A stretch of 44,534 nt of DNA from Flavobacteriales bacterium (GTDB lineage Bacteria > Bacteroidota > Bacteroidia > Flavobacteriales_D > Sanyastnellaceae). The notes under the pieces are model-generated. The model was not told the origin of the DNA, made no database searches, and saw nothing but the letters and a program-made list of their open reading frames with translations. Below are positions 16,237-25,039 of this stretch, in pieces. The position numbers and the translations under genes were made by a program. The stretch lies in the NCBI GenBank assembly GCA_947464415.1, contig CANHWU010000004.1, positions 1 through 44,534 on the forward strand, written 5' to 3'. Each line of letters starts with the position of its first letter. The stretch's first letter is position 1.

Positions 16237-17376
16237 ATGAGTTTCGCTTTTCAATCCGTTATTGGACAATCCACTGTAAAGAGTCGATTATTGCATAGTT
16301 ATAAAGAAGGTCGTGTGCCTCACGCAATATTGCTCAATGGCCAAGAAGGAACCGGTGGTTTAGGCCTAGCCCTGGGCTTGGCGAGATATCTCTTATGCGA
16401 AAACAAAGGAGAAGAGGATAGCTGTGGACAATGTAAATCTTGCCGTGCCGTTGATAGTTTGCAACATCCTGACCTTCATTTTTCTTTTCCATTCTTTAAT
16501 CAGACGGGTTCAGAAAAAACCTTTTCGGATGATTTTATGGCAGCATGGAGAAAAATGCTATTGTCTACTACTTATTTCAATACTGAATTTTGGATCAGTC
16601 AGATAACAAAGGACAATAAGCAATTGCTTTTTCCAGTGCATGAAGCCAATAATATTGCCAAAAAGGTATTCTTAAAATCTTTTTACAATGGACCAAAGGT
16701 GATGATCATCTGGATGGCCGATATGATCAAAGAAGACACTTCCAATAAGCTTTTAAAAATTTTAGAAGAGCCCCCTGCCCAAACGATTTTTATTTTGGTC
16801 ACTGAAAGCATGGAGCAAATGCTTCCAACAGTGCTTTCGAGAGTGCAGCAAGTGCATGTGCCTCTGCTGCAACAACAGGAAATAGAAGCCCAATTGATCA
16901 AAGAGGAAGTCAGCCCAGAACGCGCGCAACTCGCCGCTGCTTTTGCCAATGGTAATTGGTGGAAGGCCCAACAATTTGCGGAAAATGATGATTTCAACGA
17001 AGGGTTAGATGAGTTTTTTCAGCAATGGATGAGAATGTGTTATAAAAAAGACTTGTTCCAAATCACAGAGCAGAGCAATACTTTCCAAGGTTGGGGAAGA
17101 GAAATCCAAAAACAATTCTTTGAATACGCTTTAGAACAAGTACGTCAGAATTTGATGAAAAATTATGTGGGAGAAGATTTAGTGCAAATGACCCCTGGAG
17201 AATGGGAATTTGCTACCAAATTTTCAAAATTCATCAACCACTTCAATGTGGAAGATTTAATGAATGCCATCGCCAAGGCGAGTTATTATGTAGCTCGAAA
17301 TGTGAATAGTAAATTGCTTTTTACTCAACTTTCCTTGGATGTTCATCAAATGTTGAGGCGGAATACCTACGCCTAA
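16237..17376 (+). CDS. holB: DNA polymerase III delta' subunit (clamp loader)
   Basis: A 379-aa AAA+ clamp-loader protein. The N-terminus has IGQSTVKSRLLHSYKEGRVPHAILLNGQEGTG, a zinc-binding cluster (DSCGQCKSCRAVDSLQHPDLH), the KVMIIWMADMI Walker-B region, NKLLKILEEPPAQTIFIL, and LSRVQ, where many clamp loaders have SRC. The Walker A loop reads GQEGTGGLGLA with no GK[ST] lysine, so it probably does not hydrolyse ATP, as in E. coli delta'. It would sit in the DnaX complex that loads the beta clamp. It follows recO closely. Confidence 0.9.
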   Translation: MSFAFQSVIGQSTVKSRLLHSYKEGRVPHAILLNGQEGTGGLGLALGLARYLLCENKGEEDSCGQCKSCRAVDSLQHPDLHFSFPFFNQTGSEKTFSDDFMAAWRKMLLSTTYFNTEFWISQITKDNKQLLFPVHEANNIAKKVFLKSFYNGPKVMIIWMADMIKEDTSNKLLKILEEPPAQTIFILVTESMEQMLPTVLSRVQQVHVPLLQQQEIEAQLIKEEVSPERAQLAAAFANGNWWKAQQFAENDDFNEGLDEFFQQWMRMCYKKDLFQITEQSNTFQGWGREIQKQFFEYALEQVRQNLMKNYVGEDLVQMTPGEWEFATKFSKFINHFNVEDLMNAIAKASYYVARNVNSKLLFTQLSLDVHQMLRRNTYA

Positions 17377-17381
17377 GTAAA

Positions 17382-17747
17382 ATGAAGTCAATCTGTTGTA
17401 ACAGAACATCGCTCATCACCTTTCTCCTGTCTTTAGTGAATGTATGTGTGCTTTCGCAGGTAACATCAAAAGAACTCATCTTAGATTCCGTTCAAGTGAT
17501 CAACATTGCAAAAAGTAGAAACGCTTATTGGGTAAACGAGTCGTTTCCTACCCCGATGGTGAAATTTGATGAATCATTACAAGAATGGAAAGTGCTTTCC
17601 ACTCGAACAAAACACATCAATAGAGGGCGCTGTAAATTCACCAACGGCTGTACTGAGATTACCCAATTGATCTTGACAATAGATGCTGAGACGGGCAAAG
17701 TCAAATCAAGAAAAAAACAGAAAAAGCTCTTTTACAATTACGAATAG
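17382..17747 (+). CDS. Small secreted protein, PepSY-like
   Basis: A 121-aa protein with an N-terminal signal-like segment (SLITFLLSLVNVCVLSQ). The mature part is short. It has NAYWVNESFPTPMVKFDESLQEWKV and ends LTIDAETGKVKSRKKQKK. The closing DAETGKV is typical of PepSY-like periplasmic domains (a strand ending in a D-x-x-T-G-x-V turn), so I suggest that fold, with low certainty. It starts 5 nt after holB, between holB and ricT. Confidence 0.7.
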   Translation: MKSICCNRTSLITFLLSLVNVCVLSQVTSKELILDSVQVINIAKSRNAYWVNESFPTPMVKFDESLQEWKVLSTRTKHINRGRCKFTNGCTEITQLILTIDAETGKVKSRKKQKKLFYNYE

Positions 17748-17789
17748 TGGTTCAATGTTAGTTACTACTGCAATTGGTATTTATTTTAT

Positions 17790-17797
17790 TACCTTTG
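17790..17797 (+). promoter_or_regulatory. -7 box upstream of ricT
   Basis: TACCTTTG is a perfect TAnnTTTG. It predicts a start near 17802 and a leader of about 30 nt before ATG 17833. No well-spaced -33 TTG is seen. Confidence 0.4.
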
Positions 17798-17832
17798 AAC
17801 TCCTTCTGATTGGAAGGTATAATGAATAAATT

Positions 17833-19170
17833 ATGGGATGTAGTTCATGTTCAACCGGAAAAGGCGGATTACCCGCAGGTTGTAATAATAATGGAGCGTG
17901 TGGGTCGTGCGGCTGTGGCGATAAAATGAGTGTTTTTGATTGGTTGACGGGAATACCGTTGCCTCCCGGACAGAAGCCGTTTGACATTGTAGAGGTGCGC
18001 TTTAAAAATGGTCGTAAAGCCTTTTTTAGAAATTCTCAACTCAGTGTTTACACTGGTGATGTGGTGGTGGTAGACATGGCCCCCGGGCATGATGTAGGCA
18101 TCATCTCCTTGACGGGAGAGCTGGTGAGAATTCAGCTCAAGAAGAAAGATGTGAAAGACAATTATGAGCTGAAGAAAGTATTGCGCAAGGCAACCGAAGA
18201 GGACATTACCAAGTGGCAGCAAGCCAGATCTTTGGAAAAAGACACCATGATGGGCGCTCGTTCTCTTGCTCAGCAATTAAATCTTCAAATGAAAATCAGT
18301 GATGTGGAGTATCAAGGAGATGGCACCAAAGCCGTCTTTTACTACACGGCTGAAGATAGAGTGGATTTCAGAGAGTTGATCAAGAAGCTAGCGGAGCGGT
18401 TTCGTGTGAAGATTGAGATGAAACAAATTGGCTATCGCGCAGAAGCGGGAAGATTGGGCGGCATTGGCAGTTGCGGAAGAGAATTGTGCTGTAGCACTTG
18501 GCTGACAGACTTCAGAGCTGTATCAACAGGAGCTGCGCGTTATCAGCAGCTTTCATTGAATCCATCCAAATTAGCGGGGCAATGCGGTAAATTAAAATGT
18601 TGTTTAAACTATGAGTTAGATCAGTACGTAGAAGCAGTAAGAGATCTACCTCCAACTCATCTTAAGCTCCGTTTACCCAAAGGAAGTGCCTCTCATTTCA
18701 AAACGGATATTTTTAAGCGAATTGTATACTACACTTTGGATGACGAACCTGGAGGTGCGCCATTTGCCTTACCCGTAGAACAAGTGTTTGAAATTCTGGA
18801 TAAAAATAAAAAAGGAATCAAACTGGAAATCAGTGAAGATATTTACCGATCTGATAAAGAAAAGGAAAAGGAGAAAGTGGAAGTGGGATTTGCTCAAGTA
18901 GTCGGCCAAGATAGCTTAACGCGATTTGATAAGAGCAAGAAAAAAACGGGAAAGAGTGGTCAAAGGAGACCGAGTGGTAACAGACCGAGTGGAGGCCATG
19001 TGCCTGGTGGCCAACCCAATGCGGAAAAGCCCTCTAATCCTGCTGGACAAAAGAATACACCGAGGCCAGAAGGAAATAGAGGACCTCAATCAGGACCCAA
19101 AAAAAACCACCCTCCTCGTCCGCAGCAACCCCCTAAAAAAGGCCCTCAACCTCCTCAGAATCCATCATGA
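17833..19170 (+). CDS. ricT: RicT-like regulatory iron-sulfur protein (PSP1/YaaT family)
   Basis: A 445-aa protein. Residues 1-30 carry six cysteines (C3, C6, C17, C23, C26, C28). The PSP1 domain covers about 45-310, with the hallmark blocks GDVVVVDMAPGHDVGIISLTG, RAEAGRLGGIGSCGRELCC and LAGQCGKLKCCLNYE. In Bacillus, RicT joins RicA and RicF in an Fe-S complex affecting RNase Y-dependent mRNA processing; in Bacteroidota its role is less clear. The last 80 residues (from about 365) are low complexity, rich in Pro, Gly, Asn, Lys and Arg, and likely disordered. It overlaps gldH by ATGA, the gene order seen in many Bacteroidota. Confidence 0.9.
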   Translation: MGCSSCSTGKGGLPAGCNNNGACGSCGCGDKMSVFDWLTGIPLPPGQKPFDIVEVRFKNGRKAFFRNSQLSVYTGDVVVVDMAPGHDVGIISLTGELVRIQLKKKDVKDNYELKKVLRKATEEDITKWQQARSLEKDTMMGARSLAQQLNLQMKISDVEYQGDGTKAVFYYTAEDRVDFRELIKKLAERFRVKIEMKQIGYRAEAGRLGGIGSCGRELCCSTWLTDFRAVSTGAARYQQLSLNPSKLAGQCGKLKCCLNYELDQYVEAVRDLPPTHLKLRLPKGSASHFKTDIFKRIVYYTLDDEPGGAPFALPVEQVFEILDKNKKGIKLEISEDIYRSDKEKEKEKVEVGFAQVVGQDSLTRFDKSKKKTGKSGQRRPSGNRPSGGHVPGGQPNAEKPSNPAGQKNTPRPEGNRGPQSGPKKNHPPRPQQPPKKGPQPPQNPS

Positions 19171-19631
19171 AAAATTGGACCTTCATCTTCCTTTTAAGTT
19201 CCTTATTGCTGGTGGGCTGTGATCAAAATGTTGTATTTGAAAACAACATCATGATTTCTCCTGACGGATGGAAGCAAGATGAGGTTGTTCAATTTGAATG
19301 GGATATTACAGATACCATTTCCTTGCACAATTTTTACGTCAGCATTCGTAATGGTGAAGGTTATCAATACAGCAACATTTTCCTCTTCGTTTCTATGGAA
19401 TTTCCCAACGGAAAAATGAGTGTAGATACTATAGATTGTCCCCTTGCTGATGCAGATGGACACTGGCTCGGCTCAGGATTGGGAGATTTATACGACAACC
19501 GGATTATTTTCAAAGAAAGAAAAAAGTTTCCCATGGCCGGACATTATCGCATCACTATCCAACAAGCCATGCGGGAAGAAAATCTAGAAGAAATCCATGA
19601 CGTCGGATTTCGGTTGAGTACTTTGCCCTGA
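19167..19631 (+). CDS. gldH: Gliding motility lipoprotein GldH
   Basis: A 154-aa lipoprotein: the signal peptide ends in LLVGC (Cys18), followed by Asp-Gln. The mature part shows the GldH pattern (FENNIMISPDGWKQDEVVQFEWDI, FYVSIRNGEGYQYSNIFLFV, DTIDCPLADADGHWLGSG, HYRITIQQAMRE). GldH is required for gliding in Flavobacterium johnsoniae, and homologues also occur in non-gliders. The asparagine/threonine-rich loops fit a periplasm-facing or outer-membrane lipoprotein. The stop codon abuts the rlmN stop on the other strand with no gap. Confidence 0.92.
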   Translation: MKNWTFIFLLSSLLLVGCDQNVVFENNIMISPDGWKQDEVVQFEWDITDTISLHNFYVSIRNGEGYQYSNIFLFVSMEFPNGKMSVDTIDCPLADADGHWLGSGLGDLYDNRIIFKERKKFPMAGHYRITIQQAMREENLEEIHDVGFRLSTLP

Positions 19632-20705
19632 TTATTTGAAAATGGCCTCTGCAGCCGGCTTTAAAGGAGACTGGTTCTTGTTAGCCAATTGACCACAAGC
19701 AGCATCAATGTCTTTCCCTCTGGACCTCCTCAAGTTCACTACCATATTCCGCTGTAATAAGTATTGGGTGAAGGCTTTTAGTCTTTCTTCCGTGGTTTGT
19801 TGATACTCTCCCCCCGCAATCGGATTATACTCAATTACATTGATTTTTACAGGAAGCGCCTTGCAATAGGCCGCCAAAGCTTGAGCATCCGCGATAGAAT
19901 CATTGAAATCCTTAAAGATGATGTATTCAAAAGTCACACGCGAACCTGTCTTTTCATAAAAATACCGCAGCGATTGCCCCAACACTTCCAGATTATTGGT
20001 TTCGTTAATTTCCATAATGTGGTTGCGCTTTTCATCCGTGGCAGCATGTAATGACACAGCGAGGTGAAATTTCACCGCATCGTCACCCAATTTAGCAATC
20101 ATCTTCGCGATTCCTGCCGTGCTCACGGTAATGCGTTGCGCTGACATTCCCAATCCTTCCTGTGAGGTAATGTGATGAATCGATTGAAGTACATTCTTAT
20201 AATTCAACAGGGGCTCACCCATCCCCATGTACACGATATTACTGAGAGGAATTTGATAGCGATGCTCAGCCTCTGTCTTTAAATCAAATACTTGATCAAA
20301 AATTTCTCCTGCTGTCAAGTTACGCATCATTTTCAACCGGCCCGTGGCACAGAACTTACAGGCTAAACTGCATCCCACTTGAGAAGAGATACAAGCCGTC
20401 ATTCGCTTGGGAGTTGGAATCAACACTCCTTCCACCACTTTGTCTTGATCCACACAAAATACACATTTTACGGTACCATCATTACTGATCTGCTCAACAG
20501 ATCGGTGTGCACTTGGGAAATCAAAATGTTGAGAGAGTAAAGACTTCAAATTAGCCGACACATTGGTCATTTGATCCACCTCCTTCACACCCTTCTTCCA
20601 AAGCCAGTCATATACTTGCTGTGCTCTGAACTTTTTCTCTCCCACAGACAAAGCCCACTCAATCAGCTCATCTTTGGATAACGATCTCAAATCTTTCCTT
20701 GCCAC
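19632..20705 (-). CDS. rlmN: Dual-specificity 23S rRNA/tRNA adenine-C2 methyltransferase RlmN
   Basis: A 357-aa radical-SAM methylase that adds a C2 methyl to A2503 of 23S rRNA and A37 of tRNAs. Seen: FRAQQVYDWLWKKGV near the N-terminus, the cluster C112-x3-C116-x2-C119 (GCSLACKFCATG), the methyl-carrier Cys105 seven residues before it, and the second mechanistic Cys337 near the C-terminus (DIDAACGQLA). GMGEPLLNY and EYNPI also match. It sits 7 nt downstream of a small lipoprotein gene on the same strand and ends against gldH. Confidence 0.96.
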   Translation of the reverse strand: MARKDLRSLSKDELIEWALSVGEKKFRAQQVYDWLWKKGVKEVDQMTNVSANLKSLLSQHFDFPSAHRSVEQISNDGTVKCVFCVDQDKVVEGVLIPTPKRMTACISSQVGCSLACKFCATGRLKMMRNLTAGEIFDQVFDLKTEAEHRYQIPLSNIVYMGMGEPLLNYKNVLQSIHHITSQEGLGMSAQRITVSTAGIAKMIAKLGDDAVKFHLAVSLHAATDEKRNHIMEINETNNLEVLGQSLRYFYEKTGSRVTFEYIIFKDFNDSIADAQALAAYCKALPVKINVIEYNPIAGGEYQQTTEERLKAFTQYLLQRNMVVNLRRSRGKDIDAACGQLANKNQSPLKPAAEAIFK

Positions 20706-20712
20706 GCTGCTG

Positions 20713-21114
20713 TTAAGTTTGTTGCTTGAATACGAAACGATATTTCACCACTTGTCCAATGGCCTTGCTCGGAGTTTGTTTTTGATACTCCTTTAATTTG
20801 GACACAACATATTTAGCCAAATCTTCATTGGTTGCTGACAAGTTGACCAATTTCCACTGGCCATCATCGGACACTTTCATGATTACTTCTACCACTCCTT
20901 CTTGGTCGTGAATGATACTCTTGGTGATGGGTTTAGGTTGACCTTGAGGATCTCCAATAACATCACCTCCATGATACAATCCAAATTCAGTAACATGAAA
21001 GACCGAAAAAATTGAAGACACAGAGGGCAAATGAAAATGAAAAAATGAGCATTCCACCCGAGTGCAACTCGAGAGCAAAACGATGATGAACCCACTCATT
21101 ACTATCTTCTTCAT
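20713..21114 (-). CDS. Small lipoprotein with a TonB-C-like domain
   Basis: About 133 aa. The signal peptide ends in a lipobox (VLLSSC), with ATG 21114 preferred over 21129 because MKKIVMSGF makes a standard n-region. The C-terminal 65 residues (GVVEVIMKVSDDGQWKLV, then LAKYVVSKLKEYQ, ending VVKYRFVFKQQ) look like the beta-alpha-beta pattern of a TonB C-terminal domain, found in many small Bacteroidota periplasmic proteins without a transmembrane anchor. The Gly-rich middle has no clear fold. Function unknown. It is probably co-transcribed with rlmN. Confidence 0.65.
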   Translation of the reverse strand: MKKIVMSGFIIVLLSSCTRVECSFFHFHLPSVSSIFSVFHVTEFGLYHGGDVIGDPQGQPKPITKSIIHDQEGVVEVIMKVSDDGQWKLVNLSATNEDLAKYVVSKLKEYQKQTPSKAIGQVVKYRFVFKQQT

Positions 21115-21235
21115 TTCTTCAAATGTCATAACAAGATCTTCAAATTCGTTAATATCTGTTGAAAACCAAGTAAAATTAACGAAAATTACAACATCTATTC
21201 AGCAAAATACTTGCCAATAATTTTTCTTTGTTGCT

Positions 21236-22054
21236 ATGAATAAAATAATCTTCCCCCTCACCACTGCCTTCTTCTTTGCTTTTGGCATCGTCAAGAGTCA
21301 GGATTTATTGATTGAGAAGGACATCAAGATCAATCAAGATCAAGAATCTCATCCAAAAATAGAGCGTTTGTCTCATTGGGATGGTTTTGAGTTAACGGTC
21401 AATTGGTTGGGAAATCGAGAAGGCAATAACGCTCATTTGCCATTATGGATGGAGCAAGATCTCGGAAAATCGATTGGTTTTAGAATCAATGGTGCAGAAA
21501 AAAAGTTTGCTGTTCACAAAAATGGAAGTGGATTCTTAACGGGATTAGGATTGGGAATGGACAGTTATGCGTGGCGTAAAAACATCTCTCTTTCTTTCAA
21601 TAATACTGCGGCTCCCGATAGTTTGGTAGGGGTTTTTCATGAAGATGTCGACTATCATAAAAATGAACTCCATGTCTGGAAATTGTACGCTCCTATTATG
21701 TTCGAGTGGAACATCGGAAAATCAGAAAGAAGACATTTTCACATTGCTGCTGGAGTTCTTGGAAATTGGCGTTTTGCCTCCTCTACTAAGCAAGAATACA
21801 CCAATGCTCAAGGAGATTTCGAAGTAAAAAACACCAACTCATTTGGAATGAAGAGCTTCTCGGCCGATTTGATGGTAAGAGCAGGCATTGGAAGACATAC
21901 TTTTTTTGTTACCATGCCAACGGCACCTTTATTTAAACCCCACGTCACTCAACCGGTGTACTCCTTCACCGCTGGATTCAGTTTGATCCCTTTTGATAGC
22001 GATGAGCATTTTGAGAAAAGAAAAGAAAAAATCAAAGAGCGTTGGAAGATTTAA
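21236..22054 (+). CDS. Outer-membrane beta-barrel-like protein
   Basis: A 272-aa exported protein with a signal peptide (IIFPLTTAFFFAFGIVKSQ). The body has alternating hydrophobic strands with aromatic ends, for example FELTVNWLGN, FLTGLGLGMDSYAW, WKLYAPIMFEWNI, FHIAAGVLGNWRF and FSADLMVRAGIG, as in small Bacteroidota outer-membrane beta-barrels. A charged tail (FEKRKEKIKERWKI) follows the last strand instead of ending in an aromatic residue. I cannot assign a substrate or partner. A weak -7-like TTTCTTTG ends 5 nt before the ATG. Confidence 0.7.
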   Translation: MNKIIFPLTTAFFFAFGIVKSQDLLIEKDIKINQDQESHPKIERLSHWDGFELTVNWLGNREGNNAHLPLWMEQDLGKSIGFRINGAEKKFAVHKNGSGFLTGLGLGMDSYAWRKNISLSFNNTAAPDSLVGVFHEDVDYHKNELHVWKLYAPIMFEWNIGKSERRHFHIAAGVLGNWRFASSTKQEYTNAQGDFEVKNTNSFGMKSFSADLMVRAGIGRHTFFVTMPTAPLFKPHVTQPVYSFTAGFSLIPFDSDEHFEKRKEKIKERWKI

Positions 22055-22099
22055 TAGGATCAACGCCACTGATAATATTTTCTCCACCCTCTTTTTTTC

Positions 22100-22140
22100 T
22101 TGTGAAGGAGTAGAAGGCCATTAAATTTGCGGTATATTTG
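22100..22140 (+). promoter_or_regulatory. Promoter(s) of the TPR protein gene
   Basis: TTG (22100-22102) is followed after 19 nt by TAAATTTG (22122-22129), a full consensus match with a start near 22135. A second perfect box, TATATTTG (22133-22140), ends 6 nt before ATG 22147 and would give a leaderless transcript. Confidence 0.6.
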
Positions 22141-22146
22141 GCTTTC

Positions 22147-23004
22147 ATGAACCGTATTTTCATTTTGTGCCTATTTGTTATGACCTCTGCGAATACATTA
22201 TTCGCTCAGAGTTTATCAGTTTGTCAAAATGAGTACAAAGCCGGAAGATTCGAGTCTCTCGGAAAAAGATTAGACTCCCTTCAGAAATGTTGCCCTAACT
22301 TTAACCAGTCTGATCCCGATGCCTGGACTTTTTTAGCGGCCAACACAAAAATGAAATTGGGAAAGTTTGCAGATGCCAAATTCCTTTATGAAAGCATTGG
22401 TTTCAAAGCAGAGGATTATCCATTGAACTATGGAATTTGCTTAATCAAAAACAATTTGTTTGAAGAAGCATTTAAACAATTGAATGATTACTACAGCGGA
22501 CATGAGGAAGATTATAAAGCCACTTATTGGTTGGGGGAATGTTATTATCATCTACAAAAGCCAAAAGAAGCACTGCGGATATTACAACGAGCAGTAGATG
22601 CTTTTCCAGAAGATCCTGACGCCTATTACCTCATGGGAATTATTTACACAGAAAGAGGAGATTATGAAAAATCTTTCCTGTTCTTTCAGGCTGCCTTTGA
22701 TACCCGTCCAACTCTGTTAGAAGCCAAATTCAACATGGGAATGGCCAAATATTACGCACAACAATTAGACGCGGCAGAAGAAATTTTTTCCGAGTTGGCT
22801 TTAGAAAAAATAAAGAATTTACCCGAAGTGCTCATGATACTTGGAGAAATCCGATATCGGTTACATGACGAAGAAGGGGCTTGTGAATATTGGAAAGAAG
22901 CGGATGGTTATGGACATCCAGAAGCCAAAGAGCAATATAACAGAGTTTGTATCGATAAAAAAGGGAACGCCAAATTCCGTAAAAAGAGTTTTGTCTCTTT
23001 CTAA
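22147..23004 (+). CDS. Secreted TPR-repeat protein
   Basis: About 285 aa with a signal peptide (MNRIFILCLFVMTSANTLFAQ). TPR-like helix pairs run from about residue 55 to 265, clearest at YKATYWLGECYYHLQKPKEALRIL, DAYYLMGIIYTERGDYEKSFLFF and LEAKFNMGMAKYYAQQLDAAEEIF. TPR proteins are protein-protein scaffolds; the partner here is unknown, and the signal peptide puts it in the periplasm. I chose ATG 22147 over TTG 22138, which lies inside a -7 box. The C-terminus (KFRKKSFVSF) is basic. It converges on the lipoprotein gene at 23018 with 13 nt between stops. Confidence 0.8.
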   Translation: MNRIFILCLFVMTSANTLFAQSLSVCQNEYKAGRFESLGKRLDSLQKCCPNFNQSDPDAWTFLAANTKMKLGKFADAKFLYESIGFKAEDYPLNYGICLIKNNLFEEAFKQLNDYYSGHEEDYKATYWLGECYYHLQKPKEALRILQRAVDAFPEDPDAYYLMGIIYTERGDYEKSFLFFQAAFDTRPTLLEAKFNMGMAKYYAQQLDAAEEIFSELALEKIKNLPEVLMILGEIRYRLHDEEGACEYWKEADGYGHPEAKEQYNRVCIDKKGNAKFRKKSFVSF

Positions 23005-23017
23005 TATCCTCTATTCT

Positions 23018-24553
23018 TTAAGGAATTTTCCACTCCACCACCTGAGTCCAGTTGGCTCTCACTTCGATTGGTTTTGAATACAATTCCACTCTTTCAGCAT
23101 GGATACCGTGCCTATAATCACTGGGGTCCCAACGTAGATTTTGGTTGATATCTTCTATCCAACGGAGTTGATACTTGCCCGGAGTCAATACCATTTTTTT
23201 GGGCCATCGTATTGCTGCTACCGATTTATCTTCTTGCAAGGAGGAAAGCACAAAATAACCCATTGAGGGAAAAGGAGTAATATTCCAAAGTACTTCACCC
23301 CGATCTTCCACATCCTCCATTTTACCCGTAAAAACCATCGTGTCGGCCGGCCACAAAATAGAATTCGTCTGAAAACACTTCGGTAACACCCGTATCGAAT
23401 AATCTTCATTCTTTATTTCCCTCGGTTGCACTTTCATTTCAGGCCAATTATAGGTGATTTTTACACTTTGCTTTTGCTTGCCTATCTCCCATTGTATTCG
23501 ATCAGAGTTTATGCTATCAATAGGCAAAAAGCAAGGGATAACCGCGGTTTCAGAGGGAAACAAAACAGCCTTGATATTTCGATTGGGAATAGTAAAATCC
23601 TCAATCGCTCTCGAAAAAAAAGGAATCGCTAAAGAATCCTGCTCCCCATTGCCCCATTGTACTTGAATCGTATGATTTTGATTGTCGGGGATGCCGGAAA
23701 GATAGTAGTGAGCGGTATCATTTAAAAAGAAAAGATTTCCCTTCTGGTTATCATTTACAACCACTTTGGGAATCTCATTGGTGGGCCAATGCCATTGCGC
23801 ATGCCCAAATGAATCTACGGCAGCTCCCAATAAATTAGGAGAATTAACTCGGACGGGAGAAACAATTAAAAGCGTTGTGTCTGGTGTGGCACTCGGTTTA
23901 ACCGGTGTATCCATCCAGTCCATCCACTCCCCCGCGGTGTATTGACCATCTTTATTGTTGTCTTGAAAAGCAACTACATAAAAACGCTGATTCGGCAGGT
24001 GTTGAAAATGACAACTGCCCTGAGACGACTTTCTTTGATAAGAGGACACATTCACAGAATCAGGATGGAAAGGTTTTTTCAATAAGGCAACAACACTATT
24101 TTCCAGTGCCTTTTTGTCCCAACCGTCTACAACAGAAAACTGTAAATGCAATGAGTCCAACGCCTCTCCCGTTGAATAAACTCTTTCCAGGTTGACAACA
24201 TTATTCTCGGTGATGTCGGTGATAGCATTTCCAAATTGGAAAGTATAAGTGGTGTTGGACGCCAACGGAGATTCCCATTGAACATTCATTTTTTTTCCTT
24301 TCACTTGAAAAGTAGGAGCTGGAAAAATAGCCGGACTGATGATGATCTGATTTTGTACATCTTGCAGCTGAATGTACTCATCAAACTCAAAAATGAGTTG
24401 TTGACCGTTCCAAAGAGTCTGACCATCGGGAACGGATTCATCCAATAACTCCGGTGGACGGATATCTTTTGGACCTCCTTCCACTGAGCGAATTTGGGCG
24501 CATCCGGCCATTAATAAAAATAAAAGTAGATAAACTAACGTGCTGCTTTTCAT
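23018..24553 (-). CDS. Ig-like (Big_5/SbsA type) outer-membrane lipoprotein
   Basis: A 511-aa lipoprotein: LMAGC lipobox at Cys18, followed by AQIRSVEGGPKDIRPPELL, the GGPKD-PP motif typical of this Bacteroidota family. Next comes a bacterial Ig-like domain (about 35-125: IFEFDEYIQLQDVQNQIIISP, SNTTYTFQFGNAITDITENN). The rest shows repeated beta segments, including a VVAFQDNNKDGQYTAGEWMDW patch that looks like a prealbumin/CNA-B-type or calcium-binding loop, repeated near the C-terminus as RWIEDINQNLRWDPSDY. Function unknown; probably a periplasmic or surface lipoprotein. The start overlaps the fRMsr stop by ATGA. Confidence 0.85.
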   Translation of the reverse strand: MKSSTLVYLLLFLLMAGCAQIRSVEGGPKDIRPPELLDESVPDGQTLWNGQQLIFEFDEYIQLQDVQNQIIISPAIFPAPTFQVKGKKMNVQWESPLASNTTYTFQFGNAITDITENNVVNLERVYSTGEALDSLHLQFSVVDGWDKKALENSVVALLKKPFHPDSVNVSSYQRKSSQGSCHFQHLPNQRFYVVAFQDNNKDGQYTAGEWMDWMDTPVKPSATPDTTLLIVSPVRVNSPNLLGAAVDSFGHAQWHWPTNEIPKVVVNDNQKGNLFFLNDTAHYYLSGIPDNQNHTIQVQWGNGEQDSLAIPFFSRAIEDFTIPNRNIKAVLFPSETAVIPCFLPIDSINSDRIQWEIGKQKQSVKITYNWPEMKVQPREIKNEDYSIRVLPKCFQTNSILWPADTMVFTGKMEDVEDRGEVLWNITPFPSMGYFVLSSLQEDKSVAAIRWPKKMVLTPGKYQLRWIEDINQNLRWDPSDYRHGIHAERVELYSKPIEVRANWTQVVEWKIP

Positions 24554-25035
24554 GAAATATGTCGCGTTAGAATATCCACCAACTTCTGCATTCCCTGGAC
24601 ATCGTCAAAATCAAAATCATTCAAGAATGCACTATCAATATCTAAAACGCCGATCACCCTTTCTTGCTTTTTAATGGGAACCACCAATTCAGACTGACTG
24701 ATAGGACTGCAGGCAATGTGTCCCGGAAATTCATTCACATTGGGTACTACAATGGGTTCTTCTTGTTCCCATGCTTTTCCACACACTCCTTTTCCTTTGG
24801 CGATGCGAGTACAAGCCACGGGGCCTTGAAAAGCGCCTAATACCAATTCATTTCCTTTGACCCAATAAAATCCCAACCAATGAAAATCAAAAGCATGAAA
24901 AATTAGAGCGGCTGCATTGGCGGTATTGGCGGTAAAGTCTGTTTCACCCGTCAAAAGAGCGGACAGCGATGCGGATAATTGCTCATATCGCTCCGGTTTA
25001 GAGAGATCAAAAGAAGGAACGGAGAGATTTTCCAT
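24550..25035 (-). CDS. msrC: Free methionine-(R)-sulfoxide reductase (GAF domain)
   Basis: A 161-aa GAF-domain enzyme. The three catalytic cysteines of fRMsr are present at 75 (GPVACTRI), 85 (KGVCG) and 109 (HIACS), with the same spacing (10 and 24) as E. coli fRMsr. WLGFYWV and VVPIKKQERVIGVLDIDS are the usual GAF blocks. It reduces free methionine-R-sulfoxide in the cytoplasm. ATG 25035 is preferred over ATG 25056 because it starts the family alignment and follows a -7 box. It is divergent from gcvP and coupled to the downstream lipoprotein. Confidence 0.9.
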   Translation of the reverse strand: MENLSVPSFDLSKPERYEQLSASLSALLTGETDFTANTANAAALIFHAFDFHWLGFYWVKGNELVLGAFQGPVACTRIAKGKGVCGKAWEQEEPIVVPNVNEFPGHIACSPISQSELVVPIKKQERVIGVLDIDSAFLNDFDFDDVQGMQKLVDILTRHIS

Positions 25036-25039
25036 GCAA

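Noticed and set aside
18926-19222. 98-codon plus-strand frame across the ricT/gldH junction
   Set aside because: It overlaps both genes in another frame; the low-complexity tail of ricT keeps many frames open.
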